In this document: positions 1-8,982 of the stretch, one piece after another
How the letters are laid out: the number at the start of each line of letters is the position of its first letter
How positions within the stretch are numbered: the first letter of the stretch is position 1
Source: Streptomyces sp. NBC_01353
GTDB lineage: Bacteria > Actinomycetota > Actinomycetes > Streptomycetales > Streptomycetaceae
DNA: 64,000 nt
Assembly: GCF_036237275.1 (NCBI RefSeq)
Contig: NZ_CP108352.1
Span: 4,216,001 to 4,280,000, forward strand
Direction of reading: 5' to 3'
Program-made: the position numbers and the translations under genes
Notes under the pieces: model-generated
Told to the model about the DNA's origin: nothing
Database searches by the model: none
What the model saw: the letters and a program-made list of their open reading frames with translations, nothing else

Positions 1-154
1 CGCCGTCGGCCGGGTCGGCGGAGACCTCGGCGACGGCCGACGATCCCGCGGTGCCGCCGGACGCGGGCTTGGTCGCGGTGTAGGAGACGACTCCGAGGAG
101 CGCGGCGGCGAGGGCCACCCCGGAGACGATCACGATCGGCTTGGACTTGGACAT
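1..154 (-). CDS. Secreted or membrane-anchored protein, N-terminal part only
   Basis: Only about 51 residues are inside the window; the gene runs off the left edge. The N-terminus (MSKSKPIVIVSGVALAAALL) has a short basic start and one hydrophobic segment (about residues 6-26). An Ala/Gly/Ser-rich stretch follows, so it is exported or anchored. An AGGAG ribosome site lies 9 bases before the ATG. It sits 58 bases downstream of another small secreted-protein gene on the same strand, so the two are probably co-transcribed. The function cannot be read from what is visible. Pairing of a small secreted protein with a DUF305-type protein occurs in Streptomyces, but that is only a guess here. Confidence 0.7.
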   Translation of the reverse strand, partial: MSKSKPIVIVSGVALAAALLGVVSYTATKPASGGTAGSSAVAEVSADPADG

Positions 155-212
155 GCGGAAAGGCTCCTGAACATGACGAGAGAGAGGACGGACGACGACG
201 GCGGTCGGCCCT

Positions 213-560
213 CTACACGCGCAGGATCGACAGTTCCACGGGTGACGGCGGTACGAGCTCCGGCGGCTCGGGACCCGGCAGCGGGTCGCGTGGGGCCGGT
301 TCCGCGCCCCAGCCCCCGCCGGCCGTCCGCTCCCCCGCCAGGGCGGGCAGCAGCTCCCCGAAGCCGTTCGGGCGCGGCGGTGTGGCCGGCCGGGCGGCGC
401 CGTCGGCGGTGTGACCCTGACCGCAGCCCGGCGACGCGCTCCCCGCGTCCACGACCACCGCGGTGCTCGCCACCGCCGTGGTCGTACCGCAGGCCAGGAC
501 CCCGAGCACCACTCCCACCAGCGCGGCGAGCGCCGCGAGCGCGCGGACGGTGCGGGACAT
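213..560 (-). CDS. Small secreted hypothetical protein, 115 aa
   Basis: The protein has a hydrophobic N-terminal segment (residues 5-35) ending near an Ala-Cys-Gly. The rest is Pro/Gly-rich without a recognisable domain and ends in ELSILRV. A GAGAGGTG-type ribosome site precedes the ATG. It lies upstream of, and is probably co-transcribed with, the partial secreted gene at the left edge, and is divergent from the helicase gene. The overall shape (short, signal segment, low-complexity middle, hydrophobic C-terminal tail) recalls the DUF6153 family, but I could not confirm that. It is probably a real gene, because start, ribosome site and codon pattern agree. Confidence 0.6.
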   Translation of the reverse strand: MSRTVRALAALAALVGVVLGVLACGTTTAVASTAVVVDAGSASPGCGQGHTADGAARPATPPRPNGFGELLPALAGERTAGGGWGAEPAPRDPLPGPEPPELVPPSPVELSILRV

Positions 561-660
561 GGAGGCACCTCTCAGCTCGACGTGCCCGAAATATTACGGG
601 CCGGGCCCCGGGGAAATCGGTTCGCCCGTTCTCGGCCCGGGGTGCGATCCTGGATTCCGT

Positions 661-3600
661 ATGTCTACTTCCTTCGCCGCCCTCCAGTCCGTCCTGGCCG
701 AGGTCTCGCTGCGGGACGCCCACCGGCTCGGCCGCCGCCTCGAGGGCGCCCGCCGCATCCGCAAGCCCGAGGCCCGTGAGGCCGTCCTGGACGAGATCGC
801 CGCCGAGGCCGGCAAGGCCAAGGAACGCGTCGACGGGCGGGCCTCCCGCGTGCCCGCGGTCACGTACCCCGAGCAGCTGCCGGTCTCGCAGAAGAAGGAC
901 TCGATCCTGGAGGCGATACGTGACCATCAGGTCGTGATCGTCGCCGGTGAGACGGGCTCCGGAAAGACGACGCAGATCCCCAAGATCTGTCTGGAGCTGG
1001 GCCGGGGCGTCCGGGGCATGATCGGCCATACGCAGCCGCGCCGGATCGCCGCCCGCACGGTCGCCGAACGGGTCGCGGAGGAGCTGAAGACCCCGCTGGG
1101 CGAGGCGGTCGGCTGGAAGGTCCGCTTCACCGACCAGGTGAACCCCGACGCGACCTTCGTGAAGCTGATGACCGACGGCATCCTGCTCGCCGAGATCCAG
1201 ACGGACCGCGAGCTGCGCGCCTACGACACGATCATCATCGACGAGGCCCACGAGCGGTCCCTCAACATCGACTTCCTGCTCGGCTATCTGGCCCAGCTGC
1301 TGCCCAAGCGCCCCGACCTCAAGGTCGTCATCACCTCCGCGACCATCGACCCCGAGCGCTTCTCCCGCCACTTCGGCGAGGCGCCGATCGTCGAGGTCAG
1401 CGGACGGACGTACCCCGTCGAGGTCCGCTACCGGCCGCTCCTGGAGGAGGACTCCGAGGAGTCGGACCGCGACCAGATCACCGCGATCTGCGACGCCGTC
1501 GACGAGCTCCAGTCCGAGGGCCCGGGTGACATCCTCGTCTTCCTCTCCGGCGAGCGGGAGATCCGCGACACCGCGGACGCGCTGCTGAAGAAGCAGCTCC
1601 GCAACACCGAGGTCCTCCCTCTCTACGCGCGCCTCTCCCACGCCGAGCAGCACCGCGTCTTCCAGGCGCACACCGGCCGCCGGATCGTCCTCGCCACCAA
1701 CGTGGCCGAGACCTCCCTGACCGTCCCCGGCATCAAGTACGTGATCGATCCGGGCAACGCCCGCATCTCCCGCTACTCCCATCGGACCAAGGTCCAGCGC
1801 CTCCCGATCGAGGCGGTCAGCCAGGCCAGCGCCAACCAGCGCAAGGGCCGCTGCGGCCGTACGTCCGACGGCATCTGTATCCGGCTCTACTCCGAGGACG
1901 ACTTCCTCACCCGCCCGGAGTTCACGGACGCCGAGATCCTCCGGACGAACCTGGCCTCCGTCATCCTCCAGATGACCGCGGCCGGCCTCGGCGAGATCGA
2001 GAAGTTCCCCTTCATCGACCCGCCGGACCACCGCAACATCCGCGACGGCGTGCAGCTCCTCCAGGAGCTCGGGGCCCTGAACCCCGCGGAGAAGGATCCG
2101 AAGAAGCGGCTGACGGAGCAGGGCCGCAAGCTCTCCCAGCTCCCCGTCGACCCCCGCCTGGCCCGGATGGTCCTGGAGGCGGACAAGAACGGCTGTGTAC
2201 GGGAAGTCATGGTGATCGCGGCCGCGCTCTCCATCCAGGACCCGCGCGAGCGCCCCGCCGAGAAGCAGGCCCAGGCCGACCAGCAGCACGCCCGCTTCAA
2301 GGACGAGACGAGCGACTTCCTCGCCTTCCTGAACCTCTGGCGCTACATCCGCGAGCAGCAGAAGGAGCGCGGCTCGTCCTCGTTCCGCCGGATGTGCAAG
2401 CAGGAGTACCTGAACTTCCTGCGCATCCGCGAGTGGCAGGACATCTACGCGCAGCTGCGTACGGTCGCCAAGCAGATGGGCATCCATCTGAACGAGGAGG
2501 ACGCGCCCGAGCAGTCCGTGCACACCTCCCTCCTCGCCGGTCTGCTCTCGCACATCGGCATGAAGGACGTGAAGGAAGGCTCGAAGAACGAGTACCTGGG
2601 CGCCCGCAGCGCCAAGTTCGCGGTCTTCCCGGGCTCGGCGCTCTTCAAGAAGCCCCCGCGCTTCATCATGTCCGCCGAGCTGGTGGAGACCTCGCGCCTG
2701 TGGGCCCGGGTCAACGCGAAGATCGAGCCGGAGTGGATCGAGCCGCTCGCCCAGCACCTGATCAAGAAGACGTACAGCGAGCCGCACTGGGAGAAGGACC
2801 AGGCGGCCGTGATGGCGATCGAGAAGGTCACGCTCTACGGCGTTCCGATCGTCACCGACCGCAAGGTGAACTACGGGCGGATCGACCCCGAGGCCTCCCG
2901 CGACCTCTTCATCCGCAACGCGCTCGTCGAGGGCGACTGGCGCACGCACCACAAGTTCTTCGCCGACAACCGCAAGCTCCTCACCGAGGTCGAGGAGCTG
3001 GAGCACCGCGCCCGCCGCCGGGACATCCTCGTCGACGACGAGACGCTCTTCGACTTCTACGACAAGCGGGTGCCCGAACACGTCGTGTCGGGCGCGCACT
3101 TCGACTCCTGGTGGAAGCACAAGCGTCTTGAGGAACCGGAGTTCCTCGACTTCGAGCGCGAGATGCTCATCAACGAGAAGGCCGCCGGGGTCACGAAGGA
3201 CGACTATCCGGACTCCTGGCGGCAGGGGCCGCTGAAGTTCCGGGTGACGTACCAGTTCGAGCCGGGCGCGGACGCCGACGGTGTGACCGTCCACGTCCCG
3301 CTCCAGGTCCTCAACCAGGTCACGGACGAGGGCTTCGACTGGCAGATCCCTGGCCTGCGGGAAGAGGTCGTCACGGAGTTGATCCGCTCGCTCCCGAAGC
3401 CGATCCGCCGCAACTACGTGCCGGCGCCGAACTTCGCGACCCGCTTCCTGGACTCGGCCGTCCCCCGCCAGGAGCCGCTGCCGGTGACGCTCGCCCGCGA
3501 GCTGCACCGCATGGGCGGGGTCCCGGTCTCGCCGGACGACTTCGACCTGTCCCGGATCCCCGACCATCTGAAGATCACCTTCAGGATCGTCGACGAGCGG

Positions 3601-4599
3601 CGCCGCAAGCTCGAGGAGGACAAGGACCTGGAGGCGCTGAAGCTGAAGCTGCGCCCCAAGGCCCGCCAGGCCCTCTCCAAGGCCGCCGCGGCGGCCACGG
3701 CGGGCCCGGACGGCTCCGGCCAGTCCCTGGAGCGCACAGGGCTCACGGAGTGGACGATCGGCACGCTGACGAAGGTCTTCGAGACGCGACGGGCCGGACA
3801 GCCGGTCAAGGCGTTCCCGGCGCTCGTCGACGCCGGCGACACCGTCTCCGTACGGCTCTTCGACACGGAGGCCGAGCAGGCGCAGGCGATGTGGCAGGGC
3901 ACCCGGAAGCTGATCCTGCTGAACATCCCGGTGAACCCGGCGAAGTTCGCCTCGGACAAGCTGACCAACCAGCAGAAGCTCGCCCTGTCCCGTAACCCGC
4001 ACGGCTCGATCCAGGCGCTCTTCGACGACTGCGCGACCGCGGCGGCGGACAGGCTGATCGCCGACCACGGCGGTCCGGTCTGGGACGAGGAGTCGTTCCG
4101 GAAGCTGTACGACAAGGTCCGCGCGGACCTCGTCGACACGACCGTCCGGACGGTGAGCCAGGTCCAGCAGATCCTGGCGGCCTGGCAGGCCTGTGAGCGG
4201 CGTCTCAAGGCCACGAACAGCCTGGCCCTCATCAACAACCTGGCGGACGTGCGCGAGCAGCTGGCATGGCTGATGCCGGCCGGCTTCGTCACGAAGGCCG
4301 GGCTGCGGCGACTGCCGGACCTGATGCGCTATCTGGTCGCGGTGGACCGGCGGCTGCAGCAGATGCCGACGGGCGTCCAGCGGGACACCACCCGCATGGA
4401 GAAGGTCCACGAGATGCAGGACGAGTACGCCTGGCTGCTCGAACAGCTCCCGCAGGGGCGACCGGTGCCGAAGGACGTCACCGACGTCCGGTGGATGATC
4501 GAGGAGCTCCGGGTCAGCTATTTCGCGCACGCGCTGGGCACGGCGTACCCCGTCTCGGACAAGCGGATCGTGAAGGCGATCGACGCCCTCGCGCCCTAG
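661..4599 (+). CDS. hrpA: ATP-dependent RNA helicase HrpA, DEAH-box, 1312 aa
   Basis: This is a cytoplasmic superfamily-2 helicase that uses ATP to remodel RNA. Visible motifs are Walker A GETGSGKT (residues 96-103), the DEAH box (194-197), SAT (226-228) and motif VI QRKGRCGR (393-400). The HA2/OB-fold region and the long C-terminal DUF3418 region of the HrpA family follow. The length fits the roughly 1,300-residue bacterial family. The frame stays open for 66 codons upstream, but that stretch overlaps the divergent small gene and has Streptomyces shadow composition. I chose the ATG opening MSTSFAALQ because HrpA-like similarity begins there, though no strong ribosome site precedes it. A large open frame on the opposite strand is only a GC-bias shadow. 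The next feature downstream is tRNA-Asp. Confidence 0.95.
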   Translation: MSTSFAALQSVLAEVSLRDAHRLGRRLEGARRIRKPEAREAVLDEIAAEAGKAKERVDGRASRVPAVTYPEQLPVSQKKDSILEAIRDHQVVIVAGETGSGKTTQIPKICLELGRGVRGMIGHTQPRRIAARTVAERVAEELKTPLGEAVGWKVRFTDQVNPDATFVKLMTDGILLAEIQTDRELRAYDTIIIDEAHERSLNIDFLLGYLAQLLPKRPDLKVVITSATIDPERFSRHFGEAPIVEVSGRTYPVEVRYRPLLEEDSEESDRDQITAICDAVDELQSEGPGDILVFLSGEREIRDTADALLKKQLRNTEVLPLYARLSHAEQHRVFQAHTGRRIVLATNVAETSLTVPGIKYVIDPGNARISRYSHRTKVQRLPIEAVSQASANQRKGRCGRTSDGICIRLYSEDDFLTRPEFTDAEILRTNLASVILQMTAAGLGEIEKFPFIDPPDHRNIRDGVQLLQELGALNPAEKDPKKRLTEQGRKLSQLPVDPRLARMVLEADKNGCVREVMVIAAALSIQDPRERPAEKQAQADQQHARFKDETSDFLAFLNLWRYIREQQKERGSSSFRRMCKQEYLNFLRIREWQDIYAQLRTVAKQMGIHLNEEDAPEQSVHTSLLAGLLSHIGMKDVKEGSKNEYLGARSAKFAVFPGSALFKKPPRFIMSAELVETSRLWARVNAKIEPEWIEPLAQHLIKKTYSEPHWEKDQAAVMAIEKVTLYGVPIVTDRKVNYGRIDPEASRDLFIRNALVEGDWRTHHKFFADNRKLLTEVEELEHRARRRDILVDDETLFDFYDKRVPEHVVSGAHFDSWWKHKRLEEPEFLDFEREMLINEKAAGVTKDDYPDSWRQGPLKFRVTYQFEPGADADGVTVHVPLQVLNQVTDEGFDWQIPGLREEVVTELIRSLPKPIRRNYVPAPNFATRFLDSAVPRQEPLPVTLARELHRMGGVPVSPDDFDLSRIPDHLKITFRIVDERRRKLEEDKDLEALKLKLRPKARQALSKAAAAATAGPDGSGQSLERTGLTEWTIGTLTKVFETRRAGQPVKAFPALVDAGDTVSVRLFDTEAEQAQAMWQGTRKLILLNIPVNPAKFASDKLTNQQKLALSRNPHGSIQALFDDCATAAADRLIADHGGPVWDEESFRKLYDKVRADLVDTTVRTVSQVQQILAAWQACERRLKATNSLALINNLADVREQLAWLMPAGFVTKAGLRRLPDLMRYLVAVDRRLQQMPTGVQRDTTRMEKVHEMQDEYAWLLEQLPQGRPVPKDVTDVRWMIEELRVSYFAHALGTAYPVSDKRIVKAIDALAP

Positions 4600-4644
4600 A
4601 TTCGACGCCTTCGCGCCCCGGCCGGGAGTGTCGCCTTGCGCCGG

Positions 4645-4675
4645 TTCGACCTCACCCTCTGACCTGCTGTACAGT
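4645..4675 (+). promoter_or_regulatory. Probable housekeeping promoter of tRNA-Asp
   Basis: TTCGAC (-35-like) and TACAGT (-10, TANNNT type) are separated by 19 bases. The -10 ends 33 bases before the tRNA. The long spacer makes the -35 assignment tentative. Confidence 0.45.
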
Positions 4676-4708
4676 CTTCCTCGCAGCCCCACGCAGGGCT
4701 GCGAGCAA

Positions 4709-4782
4709 GGTCCTGTGGAGCAGTTGGTTAGCTCGCCACCCTGTCAAGGTGGAGGTCGCGGGTTCAAGTCCCGTCAGGATCG
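4709..4782 (+). tRNA. tRNA-Asp (anticodon GTC)
   Basis: A complete cloverleaf of 74 bases. The acceptor stem pairs GGTCCTG with CAGGATC (one G-U) and the discriminator is G. The anticodon loop CTGTCAA gives GTC, and the T loop is the canonical TTCAAGT. CCA is not encoded. A strong hairpin terminator starts 6 bases after the end. Confidence 0.97.
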
Positions 4783-4787
4783 CTTCC

Positions 4788-4821
4788 AAGAAGGCCCGCA
4801 CCGAACGGTGCGGGCCTTCTT
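4788..4821 (+). terminator. Intrinsic terminator after tRNA-Asp
   Basis: A 15-bp perfect stem (AAGAAGGCCCGCACC and its complement) closes a GAAC tetraloop, with CTT and TTCG at the 3' side. Confidence 0.85.
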
Positions 4822-4908
4822 CGTTGCCTTCCCATGTATTGACGCCGCCCGCCGGCCGCCGGTACCCCAGACATCAGGGAATCGGGGGCCCACAGGAGGT
4901 GGTCGCGC

Positions 4909-5088
4909 ATGGCCGCGGCATCCGCAGCACGTGAGTCGAGACATGAGATACGCGCCCTGCTGCGCGCCCATCTGGCGGCCGCGTCCCGCTGCGGGCACGT
5001 CACCCGGCAGTGTTCGGTCTGCCATCGCCTCCTGACGCTCGCCATCGAACTGGAGCGCGCCGAGGACGAAAGTCCCACCGACCCATGA
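4909..5088 (+). CDS. Small Cys/His-rich protein, 59 aa, conserved position next to bldC
   Basis: This is a short gene with an AGGAGGT ribosome site 8 bases before the ATG. The protein is an alpha-helical-looking chain around a compact putative metal-binding cluster: Cys28, His30, Cys35, Cys38 (and His39), spaced C-x-H-x4-C-x2-C-H. Both flanks (RALLRAHLAA and LTLAIELERA) look helical. No signal peptide is present, so it is cytoplasmic. It lies between the tRNA-Asp terminator and the bldC terminator and has its own transcription unit. I recall a short Streptomyces-only family (DUF6274) near bldC, but the match is from memory. Its function is unknown; a zinc-knuckle fold is inferred only from Cys/His spacing. 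Confidence 0.75.
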   Translation: MAAASAARESRHEIRALLRAHLAAASRCGHVTRQCSVCHRLLTLAIELERAEDESPTDP

Positions 5089-5263
5089 CCAACGGCGGGT
5101 TGGAGCCCGTCCCGGGAGTGGGAGGCTGTTCCTTGGCAAGGCTTCGCCAGTGTGACGGGAGTCACCGAACTAGTTTCAGAAACCGGTTCACTTACACCCT
5201 CCCTACACGGGCCCCATTTAATATGTGCAATTGCACCAGACTTCGAGGGGCCTGACAGGGCAT
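5089..5263. other. Intergenic stretch without a supported gene
   Basis: This lies between the 59-residue gene and the bldC terminator. It is less GC-rich than the surroundings near its right end (CCATTTAATATGTGCAATTG). I see no convincing open frame and no RNA gene. Confidence 0.5.
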
Positions 5264-5304
5264 AAAAAAGATCGCGCTGGACCCGGCGGAGTCCAGCGCG
5301 ATCT
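5264..5304 (-). terminator. Strong intrinsic terminator of bldC
   Basis: A 14-bp perfect stem (AGATCGCGCTGGAC with its complement) has an 8-base loop and, on the minus strand, is followed directly by six T residues. A canonical U-tract terminator of this kind is uncommon in this GC-rich genome. Confidence 0.9.
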
Positions 5305-5410
5305 ATGACGAAGAGCCTGTTGGGGCAGGCACCCGTCGGCAGTGCTTGGGGTGGGCGATCCAGGTTGGGGGACCCGGAAATGCCCGGTCGAGCGGGGTGT
5401 TGCGCGTACC

Positions 5411-5617
5411 TCAGGCCTCGCTGCGCTGCTGCGGAATGCCCGCCAGCAGGGCGCGGACCTCAGCCTCGCGGTACCGGCGATGTCCACCCAGCGTGCGGAT
5501 GGACGTGAGCTTTCCTGCCTTCGCCCAACGGGTCACCGTCTTCGGGTCCACACGGAACATCGTGGCAACCTCGGCGGGGGTCAGCAGCGGCTCGGCATCA
5601 GGGGTGCGAGCGGTCAT
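5411..5617 (-). CDS. bldC: BldC, MerR-like developmental regulator, 68 aa
   Basis: BldC is a small DNA-binding protein related to the MerR winged-helix domain. It binds direct repeats in developmental promoters and delays entry into sporulation in Streptomyces. The sequence shows a single helix-turn-helix domain: TPAEVATMFRVDPKTVTRWA (about residues 13-32), followed by the wing GKLTSIRTLGGHRRY. Unlike MerR it has no effector domain or dimerisation coiled coil. The length of 68 residues is exactly that of the family. A GAGGAGG ribosome site precedes the ATG. It is a monocistronic unit: a strong terminator lies 107 bases downstream and more than 500 bases of non-coding DNA lie upstream. An 8-bp hairpin (5634-5655) is in its leader region. 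Confidence 0.97.
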   Translation of the reverse strand: MTARTPDAEPLLTPAEVATMFRVDPKTVTRWAKAGKLTSIRTLGGHRRYREAEVRALLAGIPQQRSEA

Positions 5618-6153
5618 GAGCGGCCTCCTCGGGAGAACCGAACCTTCTCGGTTCTTTCCTCTAAATTCTGCACCTTGACCCGCGTTGCCCGAAATGGCAG
5701 AAGCGGGCCGAGTCGGTTATAGGACGAACGGCTTGTCCTCGGCACTACAACTACACCATCCGTCCAGCCACGTCGGCCAAACCGATGGAATTGCCCTCGC
5801 AGGTGTTCATCAGCGGCGGAAGTCGATGGACCATGCCATAACGGACAGTCACGCCGCTGTGACGATCAGTCACAGAGCGATCAGGAGTCCTCAGACCCCC
5901 CATAGAGTGCAATGCTGAGCGTTCCGCCCATACTTGGACGGAAGGAACCCTCCCCGGACTCCTTGTCCTATTTTGGCACGAGGGAGGGTGATGGACGCAA
6001 GGGCGCAGTAAGTGCTGTCCGTCACGCTTGAGCCAAAGGCCCGGATCGGGACCTACGTCCCGCCACGGACTCACCAAGGTCCCCCCAAGGGCCCGCCAAG
6101 GACCCGCGGCGCTAGATGATCATTTACATCAGCCGGACATGTTCTGTCGATGA
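5618..6153. other. Long non-coding region upstream of bldC
   Basis: About 536 bases hold no credible gene. Codon composition in all frames is poor and no ribosome site precedes the short open frames. Visible elements are an inverted repeat AGAACCGA/TCGGTTCT at 5634-5655 in the bldC leader, the GTCAC/GTGAC cluster at 5849-5875, and a long-range pair ACCCTCCC/GGGAGGGT (5947-5989). The sequence is less GC-rich than its neighbours, as expected of a multi-input promoter region. Confidence 0.6.
5849..5875. promoter_or_regulatory. Dyad cluster upstream of bldC (operator-like)
   Basis: CTGTGAC-GATCA-GTCACAG is a perfect 7-bp inverted repeat with a 5-base centre (5857-5875). A further GTCAC immediately before it forms a second dyad, GTCACgccgctGTGAC. 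It resembles a CRP-family site, but the centre is one base too long for the Streptomyces Crp consensus that I recall. It lies about 240 bases before the bldC start. Confidence 0.45.
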
Positions 6154-7020
6154 TCAATTGGCGAACTGCAGGTTCCGGATCTCCCGCCAGCGCTCCGCGA
6201 GCCGCCCGTACGCCTCGCTCGCACTCTCCCCGTCGCCGTCCCGCAGCGCCGCGATCCCCTCGGCCACATCCGCCGCCGAGCGGTCCTCCGCGAGCCGCTC
6301 CGCCGACACCGCGTGCACCAGACCGCCGTAGTCCAGCTCCACCAGCGCCCGGGGATGGAACTCCTCCAGCCACCGGCCCACCTCGACCAGACCCTCCGTC
6401 AGCGGACCCTCGTCGATCGACTCCCGCAGCGCCCGGAGCGCCCGTGCCAGCCGGCGGCGCGCCTGCACCATCGGCGTCCGGTAGCGGAACACCGTCGGAG
6501 CCCCCTCACCCCCGGGGACGTACTCCCGCTCCTCGTCCGCGAAGAGTGTGAACCAGCGCACCGGCACCTGCCAGACCGCCGTACGGATCCACGGACGCGC
6601 GTCCGGGTTCCGCTCCCGCCAGCGCTCGTGGTCCGCCGACACCTGCGTGCGCACCACCGGCGGCAGCATCGCGTCGAGCACCACCCCCGGCAGCGAACGC
6701 CCAGGCTCGGCCTCCCGCGCCTGCTCCAGCTCCTCCAGGGCCAGCCAGCCCCGCAGCCTGGTCCGCCACGGGCAGACCACGACCACCCCGTCGACGTACG
6801 CGACGAAGGCGTCACCGCTCTCGTGGACCGGCACCGGGACGGGAGGCGTCGGCACCAAGTCCGCCAGCGAGCGACGCAGTTCGTCCTGGGCGGTCGGGGT
6901 GTCCGCCCGGCGCGCGTACCGGGCCCAATGCCCTCGCTCCGGCTCCGGGAAGGCCGCCAGCGGCTCGTAGACCCGCAGATAGGAGGCGTACGGGACGAGG
7001 ACCGAAGAGGCGACCGACAT
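6154..7020 (-). CDS. Conserved hypothetical protein, 288 aa
   Basis: I recognise this as the usual gene between bldC and vdh in Streptomyces, but not its function. No signal peptide or membrane segment is visible. The chain begins [20 protein letters not shown], has a short Pro-rich hinge (PTPPVPVPV) around residue 60, and ends in a helical, charged C-terminal part. The frame is open further upstream, but the ATG chosen has a GGAAGGA ribosome site 7 bases before it, and the upstream extension overlaps the promoter region of vdh. It is divergent from vdh with about 158 bases between the two starts. Confidence 0.8.
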   Translation of the reverse strand: MSVASSVLVPYASYLRVYEPLAAFPEPERGHWARYARRADTPTAQDELRRSLADLVPTPPVPVPVHESGDAFVAYVDGVVVVCPWRTRLRGWLALEELEQAREAEPGRSLPGVVLDAMLPPVVRTQVSADHERWRERNPDARPWIRTAVWQVPVRWFTLFADEEREYVPGGEGAPTVFRYRTPMVQARRRLARALRALRESIDEGPLTEGLVEVGRWLEEFHPRALVELDYGGLVHAVSAERLAEDRSAADVAEGIAALRDGDGESASEAYGRLAERWREIRNLQFAN

Positions 7021-7178
7021 GTCGCGATCCTTCCACGGTGGTACTCCGGGAGGGGGTGATCCTGAGCACTGAGGCGGATCTACGCACGCGTAGGACTTAC
7101 TCTCTTGCCGAACCGGTCCCGCCACCACCCGCAGGGGGGACCGGCCTAACCGCCGCTTCGTACTTGGGAGTCACCACC

Positions 7179-8273
7179 GTGACCGATGTGACCGGCGTTC
7201 CTGCTGCTGACGTACTGCACACTCTGTTCCACTCGGAGCAGGGTGGCCACGAGCAAGTCGTGCTCTGCCAGGACCGCGCCTCCGGCCTCAAGGCCGTCAT
7301 CGCCCTCCACTCCACCGCCCTGGGCCCGGCCCTCGGCGGCACCCGGTTCTACCCGTACGCCTCCGAGGCCGAGGCAGTCGCCGACGCGCTGAACCTCTCC
7401 CGGGGCATGTCGTACAAGAACGCCATGGCCGGCCTCGACCACGGCGGCGGCAAGGCCGTGATCATCGGCGACCCCGAGAAGATCAAGTCCGAAGAGCTGC
7501 TGCTCGCCTACGGACGCATGGTCGCCTCCCTCGGCGGCCGCTACGTGACGGCCTGCGACGTCGGCACCTACGTCGCCGACATGGACGTCGTGGCCCGCAC
7601 CAACCGGTGGACCACCGGCCGCTCCCCCGAGAACGGCGGCGCCGGCGACTCCTCGGTCCTCACCGCCTTCGGCGTCTTCCAGGGCATGCGCGCCTCCGCG
7701 CAGACCCTCTGGGGCGACCCCACGCTGCGCGACCGCAAGGTCGGCGTCGCGGGCGTCGGCAAGGTCGGCCACTACCTGGTCGAGCACCTCCTGAAGGACG
7801 GCGCCGAGGTCGTCATCACGGATGTCCGCGAGGAGTCCGTGCGCCGGATCACCGACAAGTTCCCGCAGGTCACGGTCGTCGCCGACACCGACGCGCTGAT
7901 CCGCTTCGAGGGCCTGGACGTGTACGCGCCGTGCGCGCTCGGCGGCGCCCTGAACGACGAGACCGTGCCGGTCCTCACCGCGAAGATCGTCTGCGGCGCG
8001 GCCAACAACCAGCTCGCCCACCCGGGTGTCGAGAAGGACGTCGCGGACCGCGGGATCCTCTACGCGCCCGACTACGTCGTCAACGCCGGTGGCGTGATCC
8101 AGGTCGCCGACGAGCTCCACGGTTTCGACTTCGACCGGTGCAAGGCGAAGGCCACGAAGATCTTCGACACCACGCTCGAGATCTTCGCTCGTGCGAAGTC
8201 GGACGGCATCCCGCCGGCCGCCGCCGCCGACCGGATCGCCGAGCAGCGGATGGCCGAGGCTCGCCGCGGCTGA
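7179..8273 (+). CDS. vdh: Valine (branched-chain amino acid) dehydrogenase, NAD-dependent, 364 aa
   Basis: The enzyme oxidatively deaminates valine, leucine and isoleucine to 2-oxo acids. It supplies branched acyl starter units and catabolic carbon. The sequence has the Glu/Leu/Phe/Val dehydrogenase signature, with catalytic lysines in MSYKNAMAG (Lys80) and GGGKAVI (Lys92). The Rossmann fingerprint is [13 protein letters not shown], and the C-terminal half ends in the conserved [18 protein letters not shown]. The GTG start was chosen because GGGAG lies 8 bases before it and the family N-terminus (TDVT...VLHTLF) begins there; the longer open frame upstream is unsupported. The gene stands alone between the divergent hypothetical gene and DUF3073. 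Confidence 0.95.
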   Translation: MTDVTGVPAADVLHTLFHSEQGGHEQVVLCQDRASGLKAVIALHSTALGPALGGTRFYPYASEAEAVADALNLSRGMSYKNAMAGLDHGGGKAVIIGDPEKIKSEELLLAYGRMVASLGGRYVTACDVGTYVADMDVVARTNRWTTGRSPENGGAGDSSVLTAFGVFQGMRASAQTLWGDPTLRDRKVGVAGVGKVGHYLVEHLLKDGAEVVITDVREESVRRITDKFPQVTVVADTDALIRFEGLDVYAPCALGGALNDETVPVLTAKIVCGAANNQLAHPGVEKDVADRGILYAPDYVVNAGGVIQVADELHGFDFDRCKAKATKIFDTTLEIFARAKSDGIPPAAAADRIAEQRMAEARRG

Positions 8274-8301
8274 TTCTTGACGGGGCCGGCCCGCGGGGCG
8301 C

Positions 8302-8337
8302 TCGAGGGGGTGAACTTTGTAGGTTCACCCCAATCGA
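8302..8337 (+). terminator. Hairpin after vdh
   Basis: GGGGTGAAC and GTTCACCCC pair across a 7-base loop, extended by a CTCGA/TCGAG pair beyond a bulge. There is no T-tract, so termination efficiency is uncertain. Confidence 0.55.
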
Positions 8338-8585
8338 GAGATGACTCACCCCGGTCGGCGGGTCGGCCCTCAAGAAGAGGTTAAAATCGCGATTGACCAG
8401 CGAGGACAGGGCACCTCGATGGTTCTGTACCGGGTCATGTGATGCGTGCGGCGTACCGTATGGCCACGGAAGCAGGTACCGTTGAAGCCCTACGGACCGG
8501 TCTCTCTGCCGAGGGCCCGTTCCGAATCATGAACGCGTGTCAAGACTCTGGGGCCGCCGAGCCCCGTCACCGAGGGGGTCGAGCC

Positions 8586-8846
8586 ATGGGGCGCGGCCGG
8601 GCAAAGGCCAAGCAGACCAAGGTCGCCCGCCAGCTGAAGTACAGCAGCGGCGGGACTGACCTGTCGCGTCTGGCCAACGAGCTGGGCGCTTCGACTTCGA
8701 ACCAGCCGCCGAATGGCGAGCCGTTCGAGGACGACGACGAGGAAGACGACCCGTACGCGCAGTACGCGGATCTCTACAATTCGGACGACGACGAGGACGA
8801 GGACGACGAGTCCGGTCCCGACGCGTCGTCCCAGCGTCGCGCTTGA
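8586..8846 (+). CDS. DUF3073 family protein, 86 aa
   Basis: This is a short cytoplasmic protein conserved across actinobacteria, without known function. The N-terminus is strongly basic (GRGRAKAKQTKVARQLKY). The C-terminal half is extremely acidic, with runs such as EDDDEEDD and DDDEDEDDE, giving a charge-separated dumbbell. The ATG chosen has a GAGGGGG ribosome site and begins at the family's usual MGRGRAK; the 49 codons upstream in the same frame are not family-like. A strong hairpin terminator follows, shared with the convergent purM. Confidence 0.92.
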   Translation: MGRGRAKAKQTKVARQLKYSSGGTDLSRLANELGASTSNQPPNGEPFEDDDEEDDPYAQYADLYNSDDDEDEDDESGPDASSQRRA

Positions 8847-8873
8847 CCTCTTAAAGAGCGCTGCTCAACACCG

Positions 8874-8902
8874 AACCCGGTCCGGGCTACCCGGACCGGG
8901 TT
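8874..8902. terminator. Bidirectional terminator between DUF3073 and purM
   Basis: AACCCGGTCCGGG and its exact complement form a 13-bp stem around a CTA loop, followed by TTT on the plus strand. It lies between two convergent genes. Confidence 0.85.
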
Positions 8903-8982
8903 TCTGTGCGCCCGCGGGACGCTCCGTGGGAGAGCCGCCGGATCCGGTGGAGGGCCGTGGCCCGCCCACCGGATCGGAAGCG

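Noticed and set aside
130-4692. Very long open frame (about 1,520 codons) on the minus strand opposite hrpA
   Set aside because: It mirrors the hrpA codon pattern; in high-GC DNA the antisense frame stays open. The product is Arg/Leu/Asp/Val-rich without domains.
5751-6077. 108-codon minus-strand frame in the bldC upstream region
   Set aside because: No ribosome site, poor third-position GC and no protein-like composition.
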